NCBI RefSeq assembly: GCF_036023875.1
Contig: NZ_CP107931.1
Location: forward strand, 1,674,001-1,738,000
Source: Mycobacterium sp. NBC_00419
Lineage (GTDB): Bacteria; Actinomycetota; Actinomycetes; Mycobacteriales; Mycobacteriaceae
Reading direction: 5' to 3'
Length of the DNA stretch: 64,000 nucleotides
The position numbers and the translations under genes are program-made. Shown piece after piece: positions 36,377 to 44,233 of this stretch (positions are counted from its first letter, which is position 1; each line of letters opens with the position of its first letter). The notes beneath the pieces are model-generated. The model was not told the DNA's origin. It worked only from the letters and a program-made list of their open reading frames with translations, and did not search any database.

Positions 36377-37540
36377 GTGCAGGCATTACTACGTTCCAAA
36401 GTCACCGAAGGCGCGGCCCTGCTGACGGCGGGCGCCATCGCCCTGTCGCCGGTCATGGTCACGCCGGTCGCCGACCACTTGCCGGCGTTGCGCATGTCCA
36501 GTGTCGCGACGACGCTGACGGGGTCGGCCAACCCCATCACCGAGTGGGTTAACGTCCTGAACACCACTTTTGACAATATCGCGAAGCTCGGCGGCGTCGT
36601 TCAGGCTGACCCGAGCCCGATCCTGAGCCAGCTGATCACGAACCAGCTCGCCTATGCGCAGACCATCTCTACTGCCCTGTCCCAAGCCGGCGGCGGCCTC
36701 GTCGCCGGGATCACCTCGATTCCGCAGGCGTTGCTGACGGCGGGCGAGCAGCTGGCCGCCGGCCAGATCAGTGCCGCCACCCAGACCATTTTTCAGGCTG
36801 GATTGGGCCTGGTCCTGGCTCCGGTGATCAGCTTGCTGCCGGTATTTAACATCCCCGGGCAAATCGCACAGAACTTCGCCAACGTGCTCAACGCCTTGCC
36901 GAATGCGCTGCTCCCGCTCGGGTTGGCGGCGATCTCGCCGATTGCCGGAGTGGTCACAGCGGTCGGTGATACCGGCCAGGCCATTTACGACGCACTGTCC
37001 ACCGGGAACATCACCGCCGCGCTCACTGCGATCGTCAACGCACCCGCCGTCATCACCAACGCCTTCCTCAATGGGTACCCGCCCAGCTTTAGCACCGGCA
37101 TCTTGAGCGTGGGCACTGACTTCGCGGCCGGCTTGGTCAACGCGCTGCTGAACGTGCGCGACACCATCGCGAAAGCCATCGCACCGGCCCCTCCGCTCGC
37201 TGGGGCAGCACGCGCGGCGGCCACCCCGGCACCGGAGTCCTCAGCGTCCACGGTGACGGTGACGACGACCGCCCCCACGGCGGTTGCTGAGACCCAGACC
37301 GAAGCCACTGAGGCGCCGGTGACGTCGAGTGGTGGGACGAAGACCCGCGCGGCGACGACGGATCCGGCGGACACCACCGACGAGTCACCCGCAGTGACAA
37401 CGCCCAAGAGCGTTGGCGGCGTGAACCGTTCGCGTGGTGAAGCACGCGGGACCCACGACGCCAGCGGGTCTTCCGCGAAGACCGCGCATGCGGGCGCAGC
37501 GGGCGGCAGCGGCCGCAGCAGCAGCAGCGCCGGCGAGTAG
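36377..37540 (+). CDS. GjpA-like outer-membrane porin family protein
   Basis: This 387-residue exported protein has an N-terminal signal region (GAALLTAGAIALSPVMV) and a hydrophobic Ala/Leu/Ile-rich domain (about residues 50-275) with repeated amphipathic segments such as QISAATQTIFQAGLGLVLAP and NITAALTAIVNAPAVITNAF. A low-complexity Thr/Ala/Ser tail completes it. This matches the mycobacterial/Gordonia group annotated as outer membrane porin GjpA, but the assignment is by appearance. The GTG at 36377 is six bases after AGGGGA. The AT-rich upstream region has unusual repeats and palindromes, suggesting dedicated regulation. Confidence 0.75.
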   Translation: MQALLRSKVTEGAALLTAGAIALSPVMVTPVADHLPALRMSSVATTLTGSANPITEWVNVLNTTFDNIAKLGGVVQADPSPILSQLITNQLAYAQTISTALSQAGGGLVAGITSIPQALLTAGEQLAAGQISAATQTIFQAGLGLVLAPVISLLPVFNIPGQIAQNFANVLNALPNALLPLGLAAISPIAGVVTAVGDTGQAIYDALSTGNITAALTAIVNAPAVITNAFLNGYPPSFSTGILSVGTDFAAGLVNALLNVRDTIAKAIAPAPPLAGAARAAATPAPESSASTVTVTTTAPTAVAETQTEATEAPVTSSGGTKTRAATTDPADTTDESPAVTTPKSVGGVNRSRGEARGTHDASGSSAKTAHAGAAGGSGRSSSSAGE

Positions 37541-37552
37541 TCGAACAGATAG

Positions 37553-37589
37553 CATCGGGTGGGGCCTCACGGCGGGGTCCCACCCGATG
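37553..37589. terminator. 11-bp perfect hairpin between convergent genes
   Basis: CATCGGGTGGG and CCCACCCGATG pair perfectly; the stem extends to 13 bp with one bulged base. It lies between the stops of the porin-like gene and the membrane protein gene. There is no T-tract. Confidence 0.7.
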
Positions 37590-37594
37590 TGCTG

Positions 37595-38299
37595 TCAGGA
37601 TGCGGCCAGCGAATTACTCTCTCGCACAGCAGGTTCGACACTTCGCGGGCGCAGGCCGTAGTCGTCCGGGCGCAGCGAGAGGTCCGAGTAGTTGGCGGGG
37701 TCTTCCTCTGTGCCCAACGTCAGTTCGACGGCGGTCTTGGCCTGGAAGAGGGAAATCACCGCCTGCTGATGGTGTTCGGTGCCGAACGAGGTCAACGCCG
37801 TCGTGAGCTTCCGGTCGACATAGGTCAGCGAGCGCATCAGCTCGGACTCGGCCGGCTCGGTGGCCTGCCCACGGGACTCGGCCGCCCCCAGTCCGCTGTA
37901 CCAGCGGTATCCGAGAGCACCCAGGATCGCGGCGCACCCCGGGATGACGACGACCGTGCAGACCAGGCCCAGGGTGCTGTGCAACGCGATGGCGCCGACG
38001 ACGCCGAGGAGCATCAGCACGGCCGAGCCGAAGAACAGCTGCAGGGCGGGCGGCACGGCTTGGGCGGCGTGCCATATCCGCCGGATCACGCGGCCACCGG
38101 CGCGGGCGACGCCGGCGATGGACCGACCGATCGTCGCGACGGCCCCGATGGCGGCGCGGCCGAGCTGGTCGGCCTGGGTGCGGGTGACCGGGGACTTCGG
38201 CATCGACCAGGAGCGCGGCTGCGCCGGGGTTTCGACGAGTTGCTCGTCAGGCTTGGCCGCCGTCGACTCAGCCTCAGTCACATTGGTATCAGCAGTCAC
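37595..38299 (-). CDS. Hypothetical membrane protein
   Basis: This 234-residue protein has a hydrophilic N-terminus and two adjacent membrane helices at about residues 83-133 (LQLFFGSAVLMLLGVVGAIA and LVCTVVVIPGCAAILGALGY). A C-terminal cytoplasmic helical domain contains RSLTYVDRKLTTALTSFGTE. I do not recognise a family. The likely start is GTG 38299. It lies 58 bp downstream of the glyoxalase-type gene on the same strand and ends at a strong hairpin. Confidence 0.78.
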   Translation of the reverse strand: MTADTNVTEAESTAAKPDEQLVETPAQPRSWSMPKSPVTRTQADQLGRAAIGAVATIGRSIAGVARAGGRVIRRIWHAAQAVPPALQLFFGSAVLMLLGVVGAIALHSTLGLVCTVVVIPGCAAILGALGYRWYSGLGAAESRGQATEPAESELMRSLTYVDRKLTTALTSFGTEHHQQAVISLFQAKTAVELTLGTEEDPANYSDLSLRPDDYGLRPRSVEPAVRESNSLAAS

Positions 38300-38357
38300 A
38301 TCCGTATCATCGCGTCAAACAGCTGGATCACAGCCCTGGCGCGCCGAGAGACTGCGA

Positions 38358-38852
38358 TTAACCGGCGGCCGCGGCGGCGATGTCGGCGGCGCTGATGCCG
38401 GACAGGTCGGGCACGTTCTGCATGAGTTCGATGCGGGTGCCGTCCGGGTCGGTCAGGTAGATGAACCGGCCCGACGTGGGGTCCTCGACGTCGCCGAGCA
38501 CGGTGCGCGTCGACTCCACCAACTGCCCGCCGGCGGCCACGATGGCCTCGGTGAGCCCGTCGACGTCCTCGACCCGGAACGACAGATGGGTGAAGCCGAG
38601 CTCGGTCATCGGCTTGCGCTGACCGGAGCCGGTGGTCTCGACGTCGACCCACTGCAGCAGTTCGATCCGGATGTCGTCGCGGATGAGCATCGCCGAGCGG
38701 AACGTGCCCTCCTGCTCCATGGTGGCCGCGACTTCGTTGTTCTCGAAGTCGAGTTGGTAGAGCACGACGAAGCCGAACACCCCGGTATAGAAGGCGATCG
38801 ACCGGTCGAGGTCACTGACGCAGATGCCGATGTGGGAGAAGCCCTGGATCAT
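38358..38852 (-). CDS. VOC (glyoxalase/dioxygenase) superfamily protein
   Basis: This 164-residue protein has two babbab modules: FSHIGICVSDLDRSIAFYTG at the start, and LGFTHLSFRVEDVDGLTEAI with YLTDPDGTRIELMQ in the second half. The expected metal ligands of the VOC fold are present (His in SHIGI, Glu in IELLQ, His in THLSF, Glu in RIELMQ). It is a lactoylglutathione-lyase-like metalloenzyme whose substrate cannot be deduced. It is 67 bp downstream of the mycolate-type methyltransferase on the same strand. Confidence 0.88.
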   Translation of the reverse strand: MIQGFSHIGICVSDLDRSIAFYTGVFGFVVLYQLDFENNEVAATMEQEGTFRSAMLIRDDIRIELLQWVDVETTGSGQRKPMTELGFTHLSFRVEDVDGLTEAIVAAGGQLVESTRTVLGDVEDPTSGRFIYLTDPDGTRIELMQNVPDLSGISAADIAAAAAG

Positions 38853-38919
38853 CAGCGCAGTGTGACAGAGCGCAAGCGCCTAGCGGGGGTGTGTATCGAT
38901 CACCGGGAGTCCGGACCGA

Positions 38920-39783
38920 CTACTTCGCCAAGGTGAACTGACAGACATCGATCAAGCCGACGCGGAACAGGTGCGGGCAGCCGGTCAGGTACTTCATGTA
39001 GCGGTCGTAGACCTCCTGGGACTGGATGGCGATGGCCTCGTCCTCATGGGCCTTCAACGCCTCGGCCCAGAAGTCGAGTGTCGTCGGGTAGTACGGCTGA
39101 AGAGACTGCACCCGCTTGACGTCGAACCCCACCTTTCCGGCATGCTCCTCGACCATCGGGATCGACGGCAGCCGGCCGCCGGGGAAGATCTCGGTGATCA
39201 TGAACTTGCAGAACCGGGCCAGCTCGAAGGTCAGCTTGATGCCCTTCTCGAAGACGTCCTCGGGACGCAGACCAAGGATGGTGTGCAGCAGCATGACGCC
39301 GTCGGCAGGCATCGCGTTGTAGGCGAAGCTGAAGAAGTCGTCATAACGGTCGAAGCCGAAGTGCTCGAAAGCGCCGATGGACACGATCCGGTCGACGGGC
39401 TCGTCGAACTGCTCCCAGCCCTGCAGCAGGACTCGCTTGGAGCGGGTGTTCTCGGACTCGTCGAACAGGCGCTGGACGTGATCGGCTTGATTCTTGCTCA
39501 GCGTGAGCCCGACGACATTCACGTCGTACTTGTCCAAAGCCCGCATCATGGTCCCGCCCCAGCCACAGCCGACGTCCAACAACGTCATTCCGGGTTGCAG
39601 GCCCAGCTTGCCCAGTGCCAGGTCCATTTTGGCGATCTGGGCCTCTTCCAGTGTCATGTCGTCGCGCTCGAAGTACGCGCAGCTGTAGGTCTGCGTCGGG
39701 TCGAGGAACAACCGGAAGAAGTCATCGGACAGGTCGTAATGGGCCTGGACGTCGTCGAAATGGGGAGTTAAGCGCTTTGCCAT
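38920..39783 (-). CDS. Cyclopropane mycolic acid synthase-family methyltransferase
   Basis: This 287-residue SAM-dependent enzyme of the CmaA/MmaA/PcaA family modifies double bonds of mycolic acids or membrane fatty acids. The family start VQAHYDLSDDFFRLFLDPTQ, the YSCAYFERDDMTLEEAQ segment, the SAM motif LLDVGCGWGG and the lipid-channel region SIGAFEHFGFDRYDDFF, with its conserved Glu, are present. Its length equals that of the mycobacterial enzymes. The ATG at 39783 is chosen because it gives the usual short N-terminus. Which position it modifies cannot be decided by reading. Confidence 0.93.
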   Translation of the reverse strand: MAKRLTPHFDDVQAHYDLSDDFFRLFLDPTQTYSCAYFERDDMTLEEAQIAKMDLALGKLGLQPGMTLLDVGCGWGGTMMRALDKYDVNVVGLTLSKNQADHVQRLFDESENTRSKRVLLQGWEQFDEPVDRIVSIGAFEHFGFDRYDDFFSFAYNAMPADGVMLLHTILGLRPEDVFEKGIKLTFELARFCKFMITEIFPGGRLPSIPMVEEHAGKVGFDVKRVQSLQPYYPTTLDFWAEALKAHEDEAIAIQSQEVYDRYMKYLTGCPHLFRVGLIDVCQFTLAK

Positions 39784-40180
39784 AGGGGCGATGCCTTTCA
39801 GCTTGTCAGCGGCGCGAGTCGTCAGAGAGCGACAGCGAGATAGCCTGTGCGGGAAAACAACCCGCACGGCTTGGCCGAAGGAGACGGAACTCTTCGGAAG
39901 ACTTCTCTCTTCGATCACGCTAAATTCGTTGAGCTGCAGCATCACTCGGGTGATGCGGGTCGCGATTGGCAGGCAATAAGACAGAGTTGCTGCGCTCTAG
40001 ACAGTTGTGATGAACATCTGGGCGGTGATCAACAATCCAGTGCCCCGGCCCCGAGGGGCGGCGACACCGGCCCCAGGCCGGCTAGTTTCTTAACCAGCCC
40101 ATCAAACCGCCCTCTGCGGCGCCATGTCAAACACCGTGAGCAGTCATTCTTCGTGACGGACGCGTCAGATAAACACTGGT
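39784..40180. other. Upstream region of the mycolate methyltransferase gene
   Basis: No gene is recognised in these 397 bp. Just upstream of the methyltransferase start lies a GTGCGGG-N7-CCCGCAC dyad (39847-39867), which could be an operator or leader hairpin. The remainder has mixed composition and no coding pattern. Confidence 0.5.
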
Positions 40181-40705
40181 TTGGTGGGCTTCGCGGTACT
40201 GGGACTTTCGTTGCCCGCGTTGGCCTTTCCGGCGGCAAACATCTGTGCGGCGCGCAACGCAGGCTTCGGCCGTGCAGGCAGCGGCGGAGACGGCGGCGAC
40301 ACCGGCGGTGACGGCCGCGGTGGCAAAGGCGGCGGCAGCACCGGCGGCGCCATCACGGGCGACCCGGGTAGCCCCGGCGGACCTCCAAACGGCAACCTCG
40401 GCAGACCGGGCGGTGCGGTGGGATGGAGGAATCTGAGACAGGCTAACTGTCAAGACCGGGTGGCGAGCACACTGAAACGTCACTGTTTCGTCGGCGTTGC
40501 CGGTTGCCAAGTGAGCCGAAGCCGCCGAATATATTCGTGCGGCAAGAAGTGCCGCTGCTCCACCAGGGGGGAGGCGCTGCGTTGGACCGGCCCCGGACCC
40601 CCCTGCGTGTGGTGCTGGTGCGGACCAGTCGCGCCGCCGCGGTCGTGGTCCTGGTCATTGCCGCGCTGGACTGGGTGGGCTGGGCCACCGGAACCGAATA
40701 CCTGA
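40181..40705 (+). CDS. Possible secreted Gly-rich (PGRS-like) protein, doubtful
   Basis: The frame starts at TTG 40181 or GTG 40184 with a signal-like stretch (VGFAVLGLSLPALAFPAA). A Gly-rich block follows, including GGDGGDTGGDGRGGKGGG, with codon use that looks coding to about 40440. Beyond 40504 the frame runs under the diguanylate cyclase gene in a different frame and loses coding character, so the true C-terminus may be lost by frameshift or truncation. There is no ribosome-binding site. It could be a remnant of a PE_PGRS-like or other Gly-rich exported protein. Confidence 0.35.
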   Translation: MVGFAVLGLSLPALAFPAANICAARNAGFGRAGSGGDGGDTGGDGRGGKGGGSTGGAITGDPGSPGGPPNGNLGRPGGAVGWRNLRQANCQDRVASTLKRHCFVGVAGCQVSRSRRIYSCGKKCRCSTRGEALRWTGPGPPCVWCWCGPVAPPRSWSWSLPRWTGWAGPPEPNT

Positions 40706-42357
40706 CCCGGATCAGCCCGTCCTGGCCGCCGATGATGCCGTGGATCGCCCTGTCGCTGGCCGCGCTGGCAGTTTCGGTGCTCCTGCAATCAGGTCAGCCG
40801 GGACGTGGCCGGGTGTGGGCCGGCCGCGCCATCGCCACCGCGGTGGCAGGTCTGGCGGTCGCCATCCTGCTGGAGTACGCCACCGGCAGATCGTTCGGCT
40901 TCGACCGGATGTGGTTCACCGACGAGGTGTGGACGACCGCATGGCCCTGGCCGGGACGCCCGAGTTGGCAGGCCGCGGCATCGCTGCTGCCGCTCACCGT
41001 GGGTGCCGCGACGATCCGGCTGGACCGCCGCGGAACCTTCACCCTGTGGGCGGGGTGCGTCATCGGGGGTGCACTCATCCCGCTGCTGTCGGTGATGGCC
41101 TACCTGTTCGGCGCGGCAACGCTGGTGTTCGACGGCCCGAAGACCGGCGTGGCGATGGCGACCGCCGTGGCCATGCTGGTCCTTCTGGTGGCGCTGTTGA
41201 CGGTGCGCCCGGACCGGCCGCCGCTGGTGTGGCTGATCACCCGTCCCGACCGGGCGGCGCTCGTACCGCTTTTCGGTTTGGGGATCGGCTTCCCGATTGT
41301 CGTGGCGTTGCTGCGGCTGACATTCCTGGCTCTGGGCCGCAGTGAACAAGCAGCCTTCGCCTTGTCGGTGCTGATCACCACGGTCCTCACCATGGTCATC
41401 GGATTCCGCCTGCGCCGCAGCGAGCAGGACATGTTGATCAGGAGCGAGCAGTTGGCCCGGGAACGCGCCGAGGCCGAGAAGCGCTATCGGATCCTGGCCG
41501 ACAACGCGGTCGACATCATCGTCCACGTGCGGGGCAACCAGATCGACTGGGTGTCACCGTCGGTGAAGGCCGCGCTGGGATACCGGATGGACGAGTTGAT
41601 CGGCGCGGAGCTCGCCAGTCAGATCCATCCCGACGACCTTCCCGACGTCATGGCCGTGCTGCAGCAGATCAGCACCGGTGGTCCCGTCACCCAGCGGTTA
41701 CGGGTCCTCGGGGCCGATGGGGACTACCGCTGGGTCGACGGTCACGCAAAGCCCTACGTCGACGGAGACGGGCAGGCCGACGGAGTGATCGCCGCGCTGC
41801 GCATCGTGGACGACCGGGTCAAGGTCGAGCAGCAGCTCGAGCAGCTGGCGCGGTTCGACACGCTGACCGGGCTGGCCAACCGACGCGAGGCAATCAGCCG
41901 GCTGGAGTCCGCCCTCGAGCACCCGCCGGCTTTCGGTGTGCACCTGGGCATCCTGTTCTGCGATGTCGATCGCTTCAAGGACATCAACGACACCTGGGGG
42001 CACGGCTTCGGCGACACGGTGCTGTCGACGCTGGCGGCCCGAATCCGCGACTGTGTCCGGCAGTGCGACACGGTCGGGCGCACAGGCGGTGACGAGATCC
42101 TCGTGGTGCTGCCCGGGCTGAGCAGCACCGAGCAGCTGGCCCACATCAGCGAGAAGATCCGCAGTCATGCCGCCGAGCCGATCAGCGAGTACGGCAAGAC
42201 GATCCGCGCCACGCTGAGTATTGGTGCGACCCTTGCCATTCCGGGTGAGACCGTCTCCTCGGTGATGGCACGCGCCGATGCCGCGATGTACCAGGCCAAG
42301 GCCGGTGACCGAAACACCGTCGTCTTGGTGCAGTCACAGGCGGCGGGCCAGCAGTGA
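40504..42357 (+). CDS. Membrane diguanylate cyclase (PAS-GGDEF)
   Basis: This protein of about 617 residues makes the second messenger c-di-GMP. Eight or so membrane helices (about residues 30-305) are followed by a short coiled coil (RSEQLARERAEAEKRYRILA), a PAS domain (about 325-440, with WVSPSVKAALGYRMDELIG), and a GGDEF domain (about 450-605). The signature reads GRTGGDEILVVLPG, with Ile for Phe. The product-inhibition RxxD site (RQCD) lies exactly five residues before it. No EAL or HD-GYP domain is attached. The start is uncertain: TTG 40504, GTG 40537 or GTG 40549. Confidence 0.9.
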   Translation: MPSEPKPPNIFVRQEVPLLHQGGGAALDRPRTPLRVVLVRTSRAAAVVVLVIAALDWVGWATGTEYLTRISPSWPPMMPWIALSLAALAVSVLLQSGQPGRGRVWAGRAIATAVAGLAVAILLEYATGRSFGFDRMWFTDEVWTTAWPWPGRPSWQAAASLLPLTVGAATIRLDRRGTFTLWAGCVIGGALIPLLSVMAYLFGAATLVFDGPKTGVAMATAVAMLVLLVALLTVRPDRPPLVWLITRPDRAALVPLFGLGIGFPIVVALLRLTFLALGRSEQAAFALSVLITTVLTMVIGFRLRRSEQDMLIRSEQLARERAEAEKRYRILADNAVDIIVHVRGNQIDWVSPSVKAALGYRMDELIGAELASQIHPDDLPDVMAVLQQISTGGPVTQRLRVLGADGDYRWVDGHAKPYVDGDGQADGVIAALRIVDDRVKVEQQLEQLARFDTLTGLANRREAISRLESALEHPPAFGVHLGILFCDVDRFKDINDTWGHGFGDTVLSTLAARIRDCVRQCDTVGRTGGDEILVVLPGLSSTEQLAHISEKIRSHAAEPISEYGKTIRATLSIGATLAIPGETVSSVMARADAAMYQAKAGDRNTVVLVQSQAAGQQ

Positions 42358-42363
42358 GGCTCG

Positions 42364-43194
42364 CTACCAGATCCGGATCCAGTCGACGAGCATCGACACC
42401 GGGAAGTTGGTCAGGGCGGGGTCACCGCCGCCGGGCCCGCCGATGGCGAGGTTGAACATCGGCGAGAGCCAATACCCGGGATTGTTGAACGGCCAACGCA
42501 AGTCGGTGGGGTTGCCGTGGACCGGAATGGGCTTGGGCGGCACCGAGAAGTAGGGCGCCGTGCCGTCGACATAGTCCCGCCAGAACTTGAATCCGTCTGC
42601 GTCCCAGCGCATCCGCCAGGTGTGCCAGGCACCGTCGACCAACCCGGCAATCGACTTGCTCTCCCACGTCTTACCGTTCGATGCGGCGTGCACCGTGGTT
42701 CCCGGGGGCCAACTCATGTTGCCGTAGTACTCCATGACGTCGACCTCGCCGTCCGGCAGCGGATCTTCGTTGACGGCCCAGTAGGCGGGCCACGCTCCGG
42801 CAACGATGCAGTCGAGCTTGACCCGTGCTTCCCAGGTGTGGCCCATGGGGACTCGCCAGTTCCCCCGGACCTTGCCGCTGTAGTACGTGTCGTCGGCTTT
42901 GGTGGCGCGGATGACGAGGTTGGAGTTGCCGTCGACGAAGACGTTCTGCCGGTCGTCGCGGTACTGGCTGGCCACCGGTGGCCACACGTCGTCCTGCCAG
43001 TTCTGCACCGTCCAGTTCCCCCCATTGGGGGCTGATCCCGCCGGTCCGTCGAACTCGTCGACGAACAGGTAGCCGCCCGGCGGCGCTTCCGGCAGCGGCG
43101 ATGGCGTCGCCTGGGCGCTCGGGAGCGGGACCGCGGCGGCCAACAGCCCCAGGCCCGACATCAACAACATGTTTCGGCGATCAAACTCAGGCAC
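42364..43194 (-). CDS. Secreted GH16 family beta-glucanase-like protein
   Basis: This 276-residue protein has a twin-arginine-like export signal (DRRNMLLMSGLGLLAAAVPL) and a GH16 jelly-roll fold. The catalytic ExDxxE signature appears as DGEVDVMEYYG, and WEARVKLDCIVAGAWPAYWA and FNLAIGGPGGGDP are characteristic of laminarinase-like members. From memory it resembles M. tuberculosis Rv0315. It would cleave beta-1,3- or mixed-linkage glucans outside the cell. The start is GTG 43194. It is convergent with the diguanylate cyclase, with 6 bp between stops. Confidence 0.9.
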   Translation of the reverse strand: MPEFDRRNMLLMSGLGLLAAAVPLPSAQATPSPLPEAPPGGYLFVDEFDGPAGSAPNGGNWTVQNWQDDVWPPVASQYRDDRQNVFVDGNSNLVIRATKADDTYYSGKVRGNWRVPMGHTWEARVKLDCIVAGAWPAYWAVNEDPLPDGEVDVMEYYGNMSWPPGTTVHAASNGKTWESKSIAGLVDGAWHTWRMRWDADGFKFWRDYVDGTAPYFSVPPKPIPVHGNPTDLRWPFNNPGYWLSPMFNLAIGGPGGGDPALTNFPVSMLVDWIRIW

Positions 43195-43284
43195 GGCTAA
43201 ACCATAAGGTGATTGACCGTCTCCCGAGCGCCAACGCACCGAATTTATTGCGCCACTACGTGTTGTCGACGGCGTCGTACGTCT

Positions 43285-43791
43285 TCAGGGCATCGTCATC
43301 GGGGCTGCCGCGTCGGACTCGAGCACGGTCATCGGCATCGCGCCCGGCGGGAGCGTGAAGTTGTCGATCAGCCGGGCGTCGTCGGTGCCCAGGTTCACCG
43401 CGGTCATCGCGACGTCGGGGGGCATGTAGTAGCAGGTGCCTGCCGGAAATGTTCTGGGCGGCTGGCCTTCGACGTAATCGGTCAGGACGCCGGTCAGGAC
43501 GCAGGTGTATCCGCCGTAGTCATGGACGTGGATGACAGAGCGGGTTCCGGCCCGGCGGGTGCCCTGCACGACGAGCAGCCGATTGCCGTCCGGGGTGATC
43601 GTGTCCATCATCGTCGTGACGTCGGCAAGTGGCTGCAGGACTCCGGGCGGCGGGCTGCCGTTGATGGTGGTCACCGGCTCCGCCGCAGCGGTTCCCGGCC
43701 ACACCACCGCCGGCACGGCGAGGCAGGGCAGCGCCAGTCCCACGGTGATGGCGAACCGCGGTCGCCTGCGCGCGTCGACTCCCGATCTCAA
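43285..43791 (-). CDS. Secreted cupin protein
   Basis: This 168-residue protein has an N-terminal basic segment (RRRPRF), a signal-peptide core (AITVGLALPCLAVPAVVW) ending AAA, and a cupin domain. RSVIHVHDYGGYTCVLTGVL and TFPAGTCYYMPPDVAMTAVN are the two motifs, with His residues suitable for metal. The best start is TTG 43791, because it overlaps the TGA of the upstream membrane-protein gene as TTGA. The two are therefore translationally coupled. The function is unknown. Confidence 0.82.
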   Translation of the reverse strand: MRSGVDARRRPRFAITVGLALPCLAVPAVVWPGTAAAEPVTTINGSPPPGVLQPLADVTTMMDTITPDGNRLLVVQGTRRAGTRSVIHVHDYGGYTCVLTGVLTDYVEGQPPRTFPAGTCYYMPPDVAMTAVNLGTDDARLIDNFTLPPGAMPMTVLESDAAAPMTMP

Positions 43792-44039
43792 AACAGGCTG
43801 CGGCTGTCGATGTAGAGGGGAAAGCAGAACTCCCACAGCAGCACGCAGGCAAGGAACCACGCTATCGGCGTTTTGATCTCTACCGAGCCCACCGAGGAGA
43901 CAATCGGGTGGCCGCGCCCGGCGGAAGCCTTGGCGTCTGTGTAAACCCATGCCGCGGTGGCCAATACGATGGCCACCAATCCGAAGATCGGTATCAGCAT
44001 GCTGCCCGCGGTACTCACCGCCGGAAATGCGATCAGCAT
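43788..44039 (-). CDS. Small two-helix membrane protein
   Basis: This 83-residue protein has two membrane segments (about residues 10-32 and 58-76) flanking a polar loop with WVYTDAKASAGRGHPIVSSV. It resembles small mycobacterial integral membrane proteins of unknown function. The gene overlaps the secreted cupin gene by 4 bp, suggesting the two products act together at the membrane. It is divergent from the MFS transporter across a perfect dyad at 44059. Confidence 0.78.
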   Translation of the reverse strand: MLIAFPAVSTAGSMLIPIFGLVAIVLATAAWVYTDAKASAGRGHPIVSSVGSVEIKTPIAWFLACVLLWEFCFPLYIDSRSLF

Positions 44040-44058
44040 GCGCAGCCTCTCCCCGTTC

Positions 44059-44078
44059 GATGACGTTCAGCCGTCATC
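44059..44078. promoter_or_regulatory. Dyad operator in the MFS divergent promoter
   Basis: GATGACG-TTCAGC-CGTCATC is a perfect 7-6-7 inverted repeat between the small membrane protein gene (start 44039) and the MFS gene (start 44234). A further CGATCGTCA half-site follows. The regulator is not encoded next to it. Confidence 0.5.
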
Positions 44079-44233
44079 ACGATCGTCACCTTCAGGATGT
44101 GGCGCTAGGGCCGAAAGCCCCGGATCCACTAGTCGCGGTCAGCATACGTTTCCCTCCGTCAATTCTTTGGTTTCACGCGACGGATTGGTGGGAAGTCCCG
44201 GTCGGTAGCACGCCGTTTCGCGAGGAGGCGACC

